Shown piece after piece: positions 56,744 to 64,000 of a stretch of 64,000 nt of DNA. This stretch comes from VRUE01 sp963716735 (lineage in GTDB: Bacteria; Actinomycetota; Thermoleophilia; Solirubrobacterales; 70-9). The DNA lies in assembly GCA_963716735.1 (NCBI GenBank), contig OY970321.1, positions 248,001-312,000 of the forward strand, given 5' to 3'. How positions within the stretch are numbered: the stretch's first letter is position 1; each line of letters opens with the position of its first letter. The translations under genes were made by a program, and so were the position numbers. Under the pieces are notes generated by a model. That model ran no database searches, was not told the origin of the DNA, and saw nothing but the letters and a program-made list of their open reading frames with translations.

Positions 56744-57469
56744 ATGGGGACCCGAAGGCGCCTTCTCGCGATCTTGCCTCTCGTCGCTCTTGCAATCGCC
56801 GGCTGCGGTGGTGGCGATGGGGATGACTCGACGACCGCTGCGGCGCCAGAAATCACCGAAGCGACGACGTCGCTGAGCAAGGAAGAGCTGCTCACCCAGG
56901 GAGACGCGATCTGCGCCGAGGTGAACGCCGCGGTCGGCACCGTCGGATCGACCAGCTCCGGTGCCTCCGGTCAGGCTGCCCAGGTCGCGGGTCTCTACGG
57001 CGGCATGGTCGAAAGGCTTAAGGATCTGGGCGCACCCAGCGACGAAACGACCGGCTATCCCGAATTCATCTCCTCCGCCGAAGCGCTCGCCCAGGCCGAG
57101 AGCAACGTCAAGCTGGCCTCTGAACGGGAAGAAGGGGAAGCACTGAGCGAAGCCGAAACCGAAGCCTCCTCGGCGCTCGCCTCGTTCCAGTCGGCAGCTA
57201 TTACGTTCGGTCTCGAAGACTGCGCCGAAGCGCCGGCGGCGCCGACGCCGAGCGGCTCGGTCGAAGAACCGGCTGGAGAAGAAAGCTCCGGTGGCGTCGA
57301 AGGGGGAGTCGAAGAAGCGGCGCCTGAAGAAGAAGTCGAAATCGCGCCCGAAGAAGCTCCGCCCGTCGAAGAAGAAGGCGCTGGTGGGGGTGCCGGGGTG
57401 GGTGGCGGCACGGAAGGCGGCGGCGGCAGTTCAGGTGGCGGAAGCAGCGGAGGAATCGGACCGGGGTAA
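56744..57469 (+). CDS. lipoprotein with acidic low-complexity tail
   Basis: 241 residues from ATG 56744. Lipobox LAIAGC at about 16-21, then a helical domain (LLTQGDAICAEVNAAVG ... YPEFISSAEALAQAE ... FGLEDCAEA) with two Cys. A tail from about 165 is rich in Glu, Pro, Gly and Ser. Glu is nearly always GAA. The function is unknown; similar lipoproteins are abundant in actinobacteria. Its TAA abuts the inverted-repeat element B. Confidence 0.78.
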   Translation: MGTRRRLLAILPLVALAIAGCGGGDGDDSTTAAAPEITEATTSLSKEELLTQGDAICAEVNAAVGTVGSTSSGASGQAAQVAGLYGGMVERLKDLGAPSDETTGYPEFISSAEALAQAESNVKLASEREEGEALSEAETEASSALASFQSAAITFGLEDCAEAPAAPTPSGSVEEPAGEESSGGVEGGVEEAAPEEEVEIAPEEAPPVEEEGAGGGAGVGGGTEGGGGSSGGGSSGGIGPG

Positions 57470-57583
57470 GAGTCCATCCCGGTAGGGGTGGAACGTCTTG
57501 TACTTTTTCGTCGATGCTATGGGCGCCAGCCCTACCGAGATTTCACCGAAAAAGTTAAGTGGAACCCCTACCGGGATGGACTC
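57470..57583 (+). repeat. 114-bp inverted-repeat element, copy B (TTTTTCG/CGAAAAA core)
   Basis: Perfect 20-bp arms at 57470-57489 and 57564-57583. The interior has CTTGTACTTTTTCGTCGA and CCGAAAAAGTTAAG, matching copy A inside ecfA, while the arms are unrelated to A. It exactly fills the gap between two convergent genes, so its hairpin could serve as a terminator for both. Confidence 0.88.
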
Positions 57584-59387
57584 AGGCTGCAGAGCTCTCT
57601 TCCCAATTGCCGTAGAGGCGGGCATAGGGACCGCCGGCCTCGATCAGCTCATCGTGGGTGCCGCTCTCGGCTATCCGCCCATGTTCGAGCACGACGATCT
57701 TGCCGGCACGGCGGATGGTTGAGAGCCGGTGGGCGATGACGATCGCCGTGCGGCCGGCCAGGAGGCGCTCCAGACCCCGCTCGATCGTCTTCTCGGTCCG
57801 CACGTCGACGTTGGAGGTCGCCTCGTCGAGGATCAGAATGCGGGGTTCGGCAAGGAGTGCCCGGGCGAAGGCGACGAGCTGGCGCTGGCCGGCCGAGAGC
57901 TGAACGCCGCGCTCGCCGACTTCGGTCTCGACGCCTGCGGGCAGCGCCGCGATGAACTCGGTTGCGCCGACGGCGGCCGCCGCTGCCTCGATCTCCTCGA
58001 GGCTTGCCTCGGGTCGGCCGAAGGCGATGTTTTCCCGCACGCTGCCGGAGAACAGGAATCCCTCCTGTGGAACGATGCCGAGCTGGCGCCGCAGGGCGTG
58101 CTGCTGGACTCCCCGCAGATCGTGGCCGTCGACCATCACGCGACCATGCTGTGGGTCATAGAAGCGGGCCACGAGCTTGGCAAAGGTCGACTTGCCGGCT
58201 CCGGTCGTGCCGACCAGGGCCAGGGTCTGTCCGGGCGGCACGTGCAGATCGACCTCCCGCAGCGCCCACTCCACGCGTTCTCCGCGCCCCTCCCGCTCCA
58301 GCGCGTCGTCGCCGTAGGCGAACGAGACTCCCTCCATCTCGATCTCGCCGCGCAGCGTCCCCGGGTCGATCGCGCCGTCCGCGTCGACCATGTCGGGCTC
58401 GGTGTCCAGCAGCTCGAAGATCTTGTCGAGCGCGGCCATTCCCTGCTGGTAGGTCGTGTAGAGCTGTGAGAGTTCTTGGATCGGCGAGAAGAAGACCTGC
58501 AGGTAGCCGATGAAAGCGACGATCGTGCCGATCTGGATCGCGTGGTCGATTGCCTGGGTGCCGCCGTAGAGGATGATCTCCGCGGTGCCGGCAGCGGTCA
58601 GCAGTTCGATCGCCGGGAAGTAGGAGGCGTTGAGGAAGACGGTCCGCATGTTCGCCTCGCGGTTGGCTTCGTTGAGCTCGGTCATCGCCGCGCCGTGGCG
58701 CGCCTCCTGGCCGAAGCTGCGCACGACCCGCACGCCGCTCAGCGTCTCCTGCAGGTATGCGGTGACGGCGGCGATCCGCTCGCGCGTCTCCCGGTAGGCG
58801 CCCTGTGAGGCGACCCGGAAGATGATGCTGGCGAGGGCGACCAGCGGAAAGGTGAGGAAGGTGACCAGGGCCAGCTTGGCGTCGAGCAGGAACATGATCA
58901 CGACCACGCCGATCAGGGTGAGGCCGCTGGAGAAGAGGGTCGTAACGCCGCTGGTGAGGAGCTGGTTGAGGGCCTCGATGTCGTTGGTCATGCGGCTGAT
59001 CAGCACCCCCGGGCTGCGCCGGGTGAAGAAGCCGATCGACATCGATTGAAGGTGGGCGAAGACGTGCTCGCGCAGGTCCTGGAGCGCACGGGTGCCGACC
59101 CAGCCGACCAGGTAGGTCTGGGCGTAGGTGGCGACGGCGAAGACGGCGGCGACGCCGAGGAAGGCGATGACGATCGTCGTCAGCGCGCTGGTGTCGCCGG
59201 TGACGATGCCGGCGTCGATCGCCTGTCCTGCGAGGTAGGGAGGGGCGAGGCCGGCGCCGGTCGCCGCCAGGATCGCGATAACGGCCAGCGCCACCCGGCC
59301 GCGGTAAGGGCGCAGCAGGCCGGCCATCCAGCGCAGCTTGCGGCCGCGCTGGTCCTCGCCGCGGACTATCAGCCAAAGCCTTCTCAC
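57582..59387 (-). CDS. ABC exporter half-transporter, subunit 2
   Basis: 601 residues from GTG 59387 (GTGA overlap with the partner gene). Six membrane helices (about 25-310), then an ATPase with GTTGAGKSTFAKLV, the altered signature QLSAGQRQLVAFARAL (LSAGQ rather than LSGGQ), and ILILDEATSNVD with the catalytic Glu. With the partner it forms a heterodimeric multidrug or lipid-type exporter. It converges on the lipoprotein gene. Confidence 0.92.
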   Translation of the reverse strand: MRRLWLIVRGEDQRGRKLRWMAGLLRPYRGRVALAVIAILAATGAGLAPPYLAGQAIDAGIVTGDTSALTTIVIAFLGVAAVFAVATYAQTYLVGWVGTRALQDLREHVFAHLQSMSIGFFTRRSPGVLISRMTNDIEALNQLLTSGVTTLFSSGLTLIGVVVIMFLLDAKLALVTFLTFPLVALASIIFRVASQGAYRETRERIAAVTAYLQETLSGVRVVRSFGQEARHGAAMTELNEANREANMRTVFLNASYFPAIELLTAAGTAEIILYGGTQAIDHAIQIGTIVAFIGYLQVFFSPIQELSQLYTTYQQGMAALDKIFELLDTEPDMVDADGAIDPGTLRGEIEMEGVSFAYGDDALEREGRGERVEWALREVDLHVPPGQTLALVGTTGAGKSTFAKLVARFYDPQHGRVMVDGHDLRGVQQHALRRQLGIVPQEGFLFSGSVRENIAFGRPEASLEEIEAAAAAVGATEFIAALPAGVETEVGERGVQLSAGQRQLVAFARALLAEPRILILDEATSNVDVRTEKTIERGLERLLAGRTAIVIAHRLSTIRRAGKIVVLEHGRIAESGTHDELIEAGGPYARLYGNWEESSAA

Positions 59388-61153
59388 AGCCTCGCCATCT
59401 CCTCGCGCCGCTCCAGGTCGCGCTGCAGGAAGACGGAGTCGGCGAGCCCGTGCTCGGCGATCTCGCGATAGAAGCCACAGCCCTCGAGCAGCTCCTCGTG
59501 CGTGCCGCGATCGACGATGCGGCCGCCGTCCATGACCACCACCTCGTCGGCGAGTGAGACGGTCGAGAGGCGGTGGGCGATGACGAAGGTCGTACGCCCG
59601 GCCATCGCTTCGCCGAGTCCGGCCTTGATCGCTGCCTCGGTCGTCGCGTCCACCGAAGACGTGGCGTCGTCGAGGATCAGGATGCGCGGGTCGGCGAGCA
59701 GGGCGCGGGCGATCGCGACGCGCTGGCGCTGCCCGCCGGAGAGGGTCATCCCGCGCTCGCCGACGAGGGTGTCGTAGCCACCCGGCAGGTCGCGGATGAA
59801 CCCGTCGGCCTGGGCGCGCCGTGCCGCCGCTTCGACCTCCTCGCGGCTCGCCTGCGGCCGCGCGTAGGCGATGTTCTCGGCGATGCCGGCGGTGAAGAGG
59901 AAGCTGTCGTCGCCGACGAAGGCGACCTCCGAGCGCAGCGAGCCCAGGTCGACCGACCGCACGTCGGCGCCGTCGATCGCCACCGAGCCCTCGCTCGGGT
60001 CATAGAGGCGGGCGATCAGCGCCACCAGGCTCGTCTTACCCGAGCCCGAAGGGCCGACGAGCGCCACGGTGCGTCCCGCCTCGATGTCGATGTCGATGTC
60101 GGTCAGTGCGGGTGCGCCGCCGTCGTAGCGCAGGGTCACGGCGCGCATCTCCAGCCGTCCGCCCCCGGCAGGCAGCGGGGGTGCGTCCGGCGGGCTCTCG
60201 ATCTGCGGGTCGCGGTCGAGGATCTCGAAGAGGCGATTTCCGGAGGCGATCGCGCGCTGTGCCATCCCCAGCGTCATCCCCAGCATCCGCATCGGCCCCG
60301 CCAGCATCGCGACGTAGGTGTAGAAGGCGGTGAAGTCGCCGAGGCTGAGGTTGCCGGCGATCACCTCGCGACCGCCAATCAGCAGCACGAGGGCGATGCC
60401 GAGCTGCGGCAGGAATCCAAGAAGAGGGGAGAAGGTGGCCTGCAGCCGAGTCGAGTAGATGCTCTGGTCGAAGACGCGAGAGACGGCGCGGCGGAAGCGG
60501 TGCAGTTGGTGCTCCTCGCGGGCAAAGGCCTTGACGATGCGGATCCCGGAGACGTTCTCCTCGGCTTCGGCGGTCAGCTCGGCGATGCGCTGCTGCACCT
60601 CCTGCACGGCCGGGCGGGAGACGCGGTTGTAGCGGGAGGCCGCGTACACGACGAATGGCGCCGGGGCGAGGGCGACCAGCGCCAGCCAGGGCTCGAGGAC
60701 GAACATCACCGCGCTGGCCAGCGCGATCGTCAGCAGGTTCTGCGTGATGAAGATCAGGCCGTAGCCGAGGAAGAAGCGGATCGACTGCAGGTCGACGGTC
60801 GCCCGAGACATCAGCTGACCGGTCTGCTGGCTGTCGAAGAAGCCCAGCTCGAGCCGCTGCAGGTGGGCATAGAAGCGTTGCCGCAGGTCGAACTCGACCG
60901 CGAGAGAGACCTTGCCGGCGACCACCCGCCGCACCATCGTCAGCCCCAAGCGCAGAATGCCGGCGGCGACGATCGCGATCGCCAGCGGCAGCAGGTCGGG
61001 CTTGTCGCCGTTCTCGATCGCGTTGACCGCACGGCCGATCAGCCACGGGATGAGCACGGTCATGCCCATCGCCAGCCAGGCGAAGACAAGCGAGCCCCAA
61101 AGCTGGCGGCGATAAGGCCGCAGAAAGCCCATCAGACGGCGATAGGTCCGCAT
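59384..61153 (-). CDS. ABC exporter half-transporter, subunit 1
   Basis: 589 residues from ATG 61153, chosen over TTG 61168 because TATAGT lies six bases upstream. Six membrane helices, then GPSGSGKTSLVALIARLYDP, canonical TLSGGQRQRVAIARALL, and ILILDDATSSVD, in which Asp replaces the catalytic Glu. In heterodimeric exporters this marks the degenerate nucleotide site, so the two subunits form one asymmetric pump. Confidence 0.92.
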   Translation of the reverse strand: MRTYRRLMGFLRPYRRQLWGSLVFAWLAMGMTVLIPWLIGRAVNAIENGDKPDLLPLAIAIVAAGILRLGLTMVRRVVAGKVSLAVEFDLRQRFYAHLQRLELGFFDSQQTGQLMSRATVDLQSIRFFLGYGLIFITQNLLTIALASAVMFVLEPWLALVALAPAPFVVYAASRYNRVSRPAVQEVQQRIAELTAEAEENVSGIRIVKAFAREEHQLHRFRRAVSRVFDQSIYSTRLQATFSPLLGFLPQLGIALVLLIGGREVIAGNLSLGDFTAFYTYVAMLAGPMRMLGMTLGMAQRAIASGNRLFEILDRDPQIESPPDAPPLPAGGGRLEMRAVTLRYDGGAPALTDIDIDIEAGRTVALVGPSGSGKTSLVALIARLYDPSEGSVAIDGADVRSVDLGSLRSEVAFVGDDSFLFTAGIAENIAYARPQASREEVEAAARRAQADGFIRDLPGGYDTLVGERGMTLSGGQRQRVAIARALLADPRILILDDATSSVDATTEAAIKAGLGEAMAGRTTFVIAHRLSTVSLADEVVVMDGGRIVDRGTHEELLEGCGFYREIAEHGLADSVFLQRDLERREEMARL

Positions 61154-61159
61154 CAGGCC

Positions 61160-61165
61160 ACTATA
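61160..61165 (-). promoter_or_regulatory. -10-like TATAGT of the ABC exporter operon
   Basis: Six bases before ATG 61153 on the minus strand; leaderless pattern. Confidence 0.5.
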
Positions 61166-61199
61166 CAAAGTGAAGTAAAGGCCCCCCAGGTGGTACGTA

Positions 61200-61237
61200 C
61201 CTCAAGTTAGGGACCCATATGGGCCTCTAACTCGAGG
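61200..61237. promoter_or_regulatory. 38-bp imperfect palindrome upstream of the ABC exporter
   Basis: The sequence is symmetric around CCCATATGGG (61214-61223) with outer arms CCTCAAGTTAG / CTAACTCGAGG and few mismatches. It begins 34 bases upstream of the exporter -10 and ends seven bases beyond the stop of the gene at 61245. It may be an operator for a regulator of the exporter, or a terminator without a T-run. Confidence 0.5.
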
Positions 61238-61244
61238 CACGCCG

Positions 61245-61874
61245 TCAGTCGAAGGCCGCGGCCTTGGCGCTGGAGACTTTGCCGCCGCTGCACTTGGGGC
61301 CGTGACCCGGGCGGGGCAGGATCTGGAAGTTGGTTACGGCGTGGTAGGGCGTGGTGGCGCCGTTGTTGCGGGCGAGGGTGACGACGAGGCGGTAGAAACC
61401 GGCCCGCAGGTCGTGGTAGTAGATCTCGGGCCGCGTTGCCGGTGAGTAGCTGCCGCTGGCGCCGATCCGTTCGGCCAGCTCGCCATTGGGACCGGAGTAG
61501 CGGGAGAAATCGAAGGAGGCGCCGACGAGCCGACCTCGTCCGAGCGGGCTCGCTATGGCTCGCTCCAGTTTGACCGGGTCGACGCAGTCGGGCACGCGGT
61601 TGAGCGCGAAGCGGATGTGGCCCTCGCCAAGCTGTGGTTCGCCGCCGAAATGGCGTGGCGCGAGCGTGAAGTTGTGCACCCTCGCCTTGACCACCACCGC
61701 GCGATTCGATTGGCGGGCACCGTTGCGCGGGGACACGATCGTGACGCCCGGTTCCCCTGCGACCGTCTCCATCCCGGGTGCGGAGTCGCCATCGGCTCCG
61801 TCGACGAGGACGACGACCAGCGCGGCGGCAACGGCGGCAGCGAGGACGGCAAAGATGGCGATTCCGGGCCGCAT
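61245..61874 (-). CDS. exported or membrane-anchored hypothetical protein
   Basis: 209 residues from ATG 61874; the upstream open frame is antisense to the GH92 gene. One N-terminal hydrophobic anchor (5-27). The outer part contains TIVSPRNGARQSNRAVVVKARVHNF, HIRFALNRVPDCVDP and AGFYRLVVTLARNN, suggesting a beta-sandwich (Ig-like) domain; one Cys pair (C142-like VPDC and C-terminal KCSGG) may bond. The family is not recognised. It is divergent from the glycosidase. Confidence 0.68.
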   Translation of the reverse strand: MRPGIAIFAVLAAAVAAALVVVLVDGADGDSAPGMETVAGEPGVTIVSPRNGARQSNRAVVVKARVHNFTLAPRHFGGEPQLGEGHIRFALNRVPDCVDPVKLERAIASPLGRGRLVGASFDFSRYSGPNGELAERIGASGSYSPATRPEIYYHDLRAGFYRLVVTLARNNGATTPYHAVTNFQILPRPGHGPKCSGGKVSSAKAAAFD

Positions 61875-61934
61875 CGGAGCCGGAAGGTTACGTGCCCCGT
61901 GGCCCAACGCGGTGGGTGCGGGGGCGCGGACCCC

Positions 61935-61940
61935 TAACGT
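61935..61940 (+). promoter_or_regulatory. -10-like TAACGT of the GH92 gene
   Basis: Six bases before ATG 61947; leaderless pattern. Confidence 0.45.
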
Positions 61941-61946
61941 GTGCCG

Positions 61947-64000
61947 ATGCTGAGAGCGGCCGTGATCACGCTGGGGGCAGTGTTTGCGCTTGGTCTCGCC
62001 CCTGGGGCAACCTCGGCGGCAGGGCCGAGTGAGGAGGTCGGGGTCTTCGCCGGCACCGAGCCGGGCGGGGGCGCTTTTGGCGGCGGGCACAACTTCCCCG
62101 GCGCCACCGTGCCCTTCGGGATGGTCCAGTGGGGCCCCGACACCGTCCCCGCCGATCGCCATTCGGGCGGCTATGACTACCGCGACCGCCATCTTCGTGG
62201 CTTCAGCCTCACTCACCTCAGCGGCGCCGGTTGTGCGCTCTATGGCGACTTCCCCTTTCTGCCGACCACCGAGCCGCTCCGTGCTTCCCCGGCGGCAGTG
62301 GGCGCCGCCGGGCTCAAGGGGCGTTTCCAACCTGGCTTCTCCCATGCCCACGAGCGCGCTCACCCCGGCTTCTACTCGGTCCGCCTCAATCCGGCTGGTG
62401 GAGGTGCAGTCGATACGGCCCTGACTGCCACCACACGTACCGGGATGGCCAGCTTTTCCTTTCCCCGCTCGCCCCACGCAAGCGTCCTGATCGACGCCGG
62501 CGGCAGCGCCAAAGCCGACGACCTCGCCGAAGTGCAGATCGATCCCCGCCGGCGCGAGATCTCGGGGTCCGCATCAAGTGGTTACTTCTGCGCGCAGCGG
62601 CCTCGCTACCGGATCTACTTCGCGGCGGCCTTCGACCGCCCGCTCGACACCTACGGCACCTGGACGGGCCAAAAGCTGGCACCCGGTTCGACCGCCGCCT
62701 TCGAACAAAAGCGACCGTCGACGGTCTCGGCCAACACCGCCCAGGCGGGCGCATACGCCACCTTCGACACCAGGCGCAACCGCGCCGTCACCGTCCGCGT
62801 CGGCGTCTCCTTCGTCAGCGTCGCCGGAGCGCGCGCCAACCTCGCCGCCGAGAGCGGGCGCAGATCGTTTGGACGCATCGCCACGGGCGCGCGGAGGAGT
62901 TGGGACCAGGCTCTGTCCTCGATTCGTGTCAGCGGCGGCACGCCGGGCAACACCGAGGTCTTTTACACGGCGCTCTACCACGCGCTTCTCGCCCCGCGCA
63001 CCTTCAACGACGTCGACGGCCGCTACGTCGGCATGGATGGCGCGGTGCACGACACCGGTGGGCGCACCCAGTACGCCGACCTTTCGGGCTGGGACGTCTA
63101 CCGCACCCAGATCCCGCTGCTGGCGATGCTGATGCCGCGCCGTGCCAGCGACGTCGTCGCTTCGATGCTGGCCGATGCCAGGGAGAGCGGTTGCCTGCCG
63201 CGCTGGTCCTACGCCAACGGGCAGAGCATGACGATGGTGGGCGATCCAGCCGACCCCATCATTGCCTCGGTGGCCGCCTTCGGCGCCAGGGGCTTCAATG
63301 CCCAAGCCGCGCTGGAGGCGATGCTGAAGGGTGCAGAAGACGACTGCCGGAGCAGCGACGGCAGCTACGTCCAGCGACAGGGCCTCGATCGATACAAGGC
63401 ACTGGGCTACGTCCCCTTTGACCTCGACGTCCGGCGCCGCAACGCGAACTCGTTGTTCGGCGATCCGGAGGCGGTATGGGCCTCGGCGGCCACGACCCTC
63501 GAGTACGCGATCGCCGACTTTTCGATCGCCCAGTTCGCGGCGCGCTCTCTTCGCGACCGGACCACCTATAACTCCTTCATCTCGCGTTCGGGAAATTGGC
63601 GCAATCTCCTCAACCCACGCAGCGGCCAAATCGAGCCCCGCTTTGAAGATGGGACTTTCGTACCCGACTACGACAACCTCCATGGCGCCGGGTTCGCCGA
63701 GGGCAACTCGGTCCAGTACACCTGGCTGGTGCCCCAGGACCCGGCCGGCCTCTTCGCGACGATCGGCGGCAGCGCAAGCGCCGAGAGGCGGCTCGACCGC
63801 TTCACGCGGACTCTCAATGGCGGGCCCGGCGCCACCCACGCCGATCACGCGCTGCTTGGCAACGAGCCCAACCTCAACGTTCCCTGGCTGTATAACTGGG
63901 CTGGGGCGCCCTACAAGACCCAGGCTGTCGTGCGGCGAGCGCTGCGGCTCTACGACACCGCCCCGGATGGTTACCCCGGCAACGACGATCTCGGCACGCT
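61947..64000 (+). CDS. GH92 family glycosidase (alpha-mannosidase type), partial at the right edge
   Basis: 684 codons are open from ATG 61947 to the window end. A signal peptide covers about residues 1-27. FAGTEPGGGAFGGGHNFPGATVPFGMVQWGPD is the GH92 N-terminal motif; later GFSLTHLSGAGC, YTALYHALLAPRTFNDVDGRY and TQYADLSGWDVYRTQIPLL, then EGNSVQYTWLVPQD and HALLGNEPNLNVPWLYNW follow family order. GH92 enzymes are Ca-dependent exo-alpha-mannosidases acting on glycans outside the cell. About 60-100 residues are missing at the end. Confidence 0.9.
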   Translation, partial: MLRAAVITLGAVFALGLAPGATSAAGPSEEVGVFAGTEPGGGAFGGGHNFPGATVPFGMVQWGPDTVPADRHSGGYDYRDRHLRGFSLTHLSGAGCALYGDFPFLPTTEPLRASPAAVGAAGLKGRFQPGFSHAHERAHPGFYSVRLNPAGGGAVDTALTATTRTGMASFSFPRSPHASVLIDAGGSAKADDLAEVQIDPRRREISGSASSGYFCAQRPRYRIYFAAAFDRPLDTYGTWTGQKLAPGSTAAFEQKRPSTVSANTAQAGAYATFDTRRNRAVTVRVGVSFVSVAGARANLAAESGRRSFGRIATGARRSWDQALSSIRVSGGTPGNTEVFYTALYHALLAPRTFNDVDGRYVGMDGAVHDTGGRTQYADLSGWDVYRTQIPLLAMLMPRRASDVVASMLADARESGCLPRWSYANGQSMTMVGDPADPIIASVAAFGARGFNAQAALEAMLKGAEDDCRSSDGSYVQRQGLDRYKALGYVPFDLDVRRRNANSLFGDPEAVWASAATTLEYAIADFSIAQFAARSLRDRTTYNSFISRSGNWRNLLNPRSGQIEPRFEDGTFVPDYDNLHGAGFAEGNSVQYTWLVPQDPAGLFATIGGSASAERRLDRFTRTLNGGPGATHADHALLGNEPNLNVPWLYNWAGAPYKTQAVVRRALRLYDTAPDGYPGNDDLGT

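Noticed and set aside
59573..61210. 545-codon plus-strand frame opposite the ABC exporter subunit
   Set aside because: It is antisense to a clear ABC transporter, with no recognisable protein features.
61984..62477. minus frame upstream of ATG 61874 as part of the exported protein
   Set aside because: It is antisense to the GH92 gene and would put 200 extra residues before the membrane anchor.
1..64000. CRISPR arrays, insertion-sequence transposases, prophage genes, rRNA
   Set aside because: No regularly spaced direct repeats, transposase or integrase motifs, phage structural genes or rRNA stretches were seen on either strand.

Overview
The window is GC-rich (roughly two thirds G+C), densely coded DNA from a bacterial chromosome. 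Gene content, frequent GTG/TTG starts, many ATGA/GTGA overlaps and apparently leaderless promoters suggest a deep-branching actinobacterium of the Thermoleophilia/Solirubrobacterales type. This is inferred from gene style only; no marker comparison could be run. The first ~1.3 kb is clearly less GC-rich than the rest.

Layout. 1-2 kb: three small winged-helix regulators, the first cut by the left edge. 2-8.4 kb: a cobalamin riboswitch followed by five overlapping genes: two exported DUF4430 proteins, EcfT, a fused double EcfA ATPase, and an ECF S-component fused to a terpene-cyclase-like alpha/alpha toroid. Together they look like a B12 importer carrying the two halves of a transcobalamin/intrinsic-factor fold as separate proteins. 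8.4-14.8 kb: nitroreductase, GlpD, a Rho-like protein without a P-loop, a beta-propeller protein and hypotheticals. 14.8-19.6 kb: a two-component pair and a minimal Tad pilus/secretion operon (CpaB, CpaF, TadB, TadC). 20.6-28.4 kb: a shortened dcw cluster (mraZ, rsmH, ftsL-like, ftsI, murE, murF, mraY). 28.4-29.1 kb: VapBC. 29-35.3 kb: uvrA and a sugar ABC importer. 35.3-40 kb: a second VapBC-like pair, a ROK kinase, an acetyltransferase and panC-panD-panB. 40-46 kb: family 4 UDG, tsaE, tsaB, rimI, tsaD, a glutaredoxin-like gene, rex and a GCS2-type ligase. 46-56.6 kb: H+-pyrophosphatase, a DUF4258/DUF2283 pair, an FMN oxidase, two APC permeases with USP-like tails, two TrkA proteins and an FAD reductase. 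56.6-64 kb: tRNA-Gln, a lipoprotein, a heterodimeric ABC exporter, an exported protein and a GH92 glycosidase cut by the right edge.

Two signals recur. First, a -10-like hexamer (TAGAAT, TAGACT, TACGGT, TAGGGT and similar) lies 6-9 bases, most often exactly 7, before an ATG or GTG, which implies leaderless mRNAs and fixes many starts. Second, long inverted-repeat elements of 114-166 bp have conserved cores and arms that differ between copies but stay complementary within a copy. They sit between genes, against promoters, and even in frame inside the EcfA gene. The riboswitch-controlled split-transcobalamin operon and these covarying elements are the best candidates for undescribed biology here.
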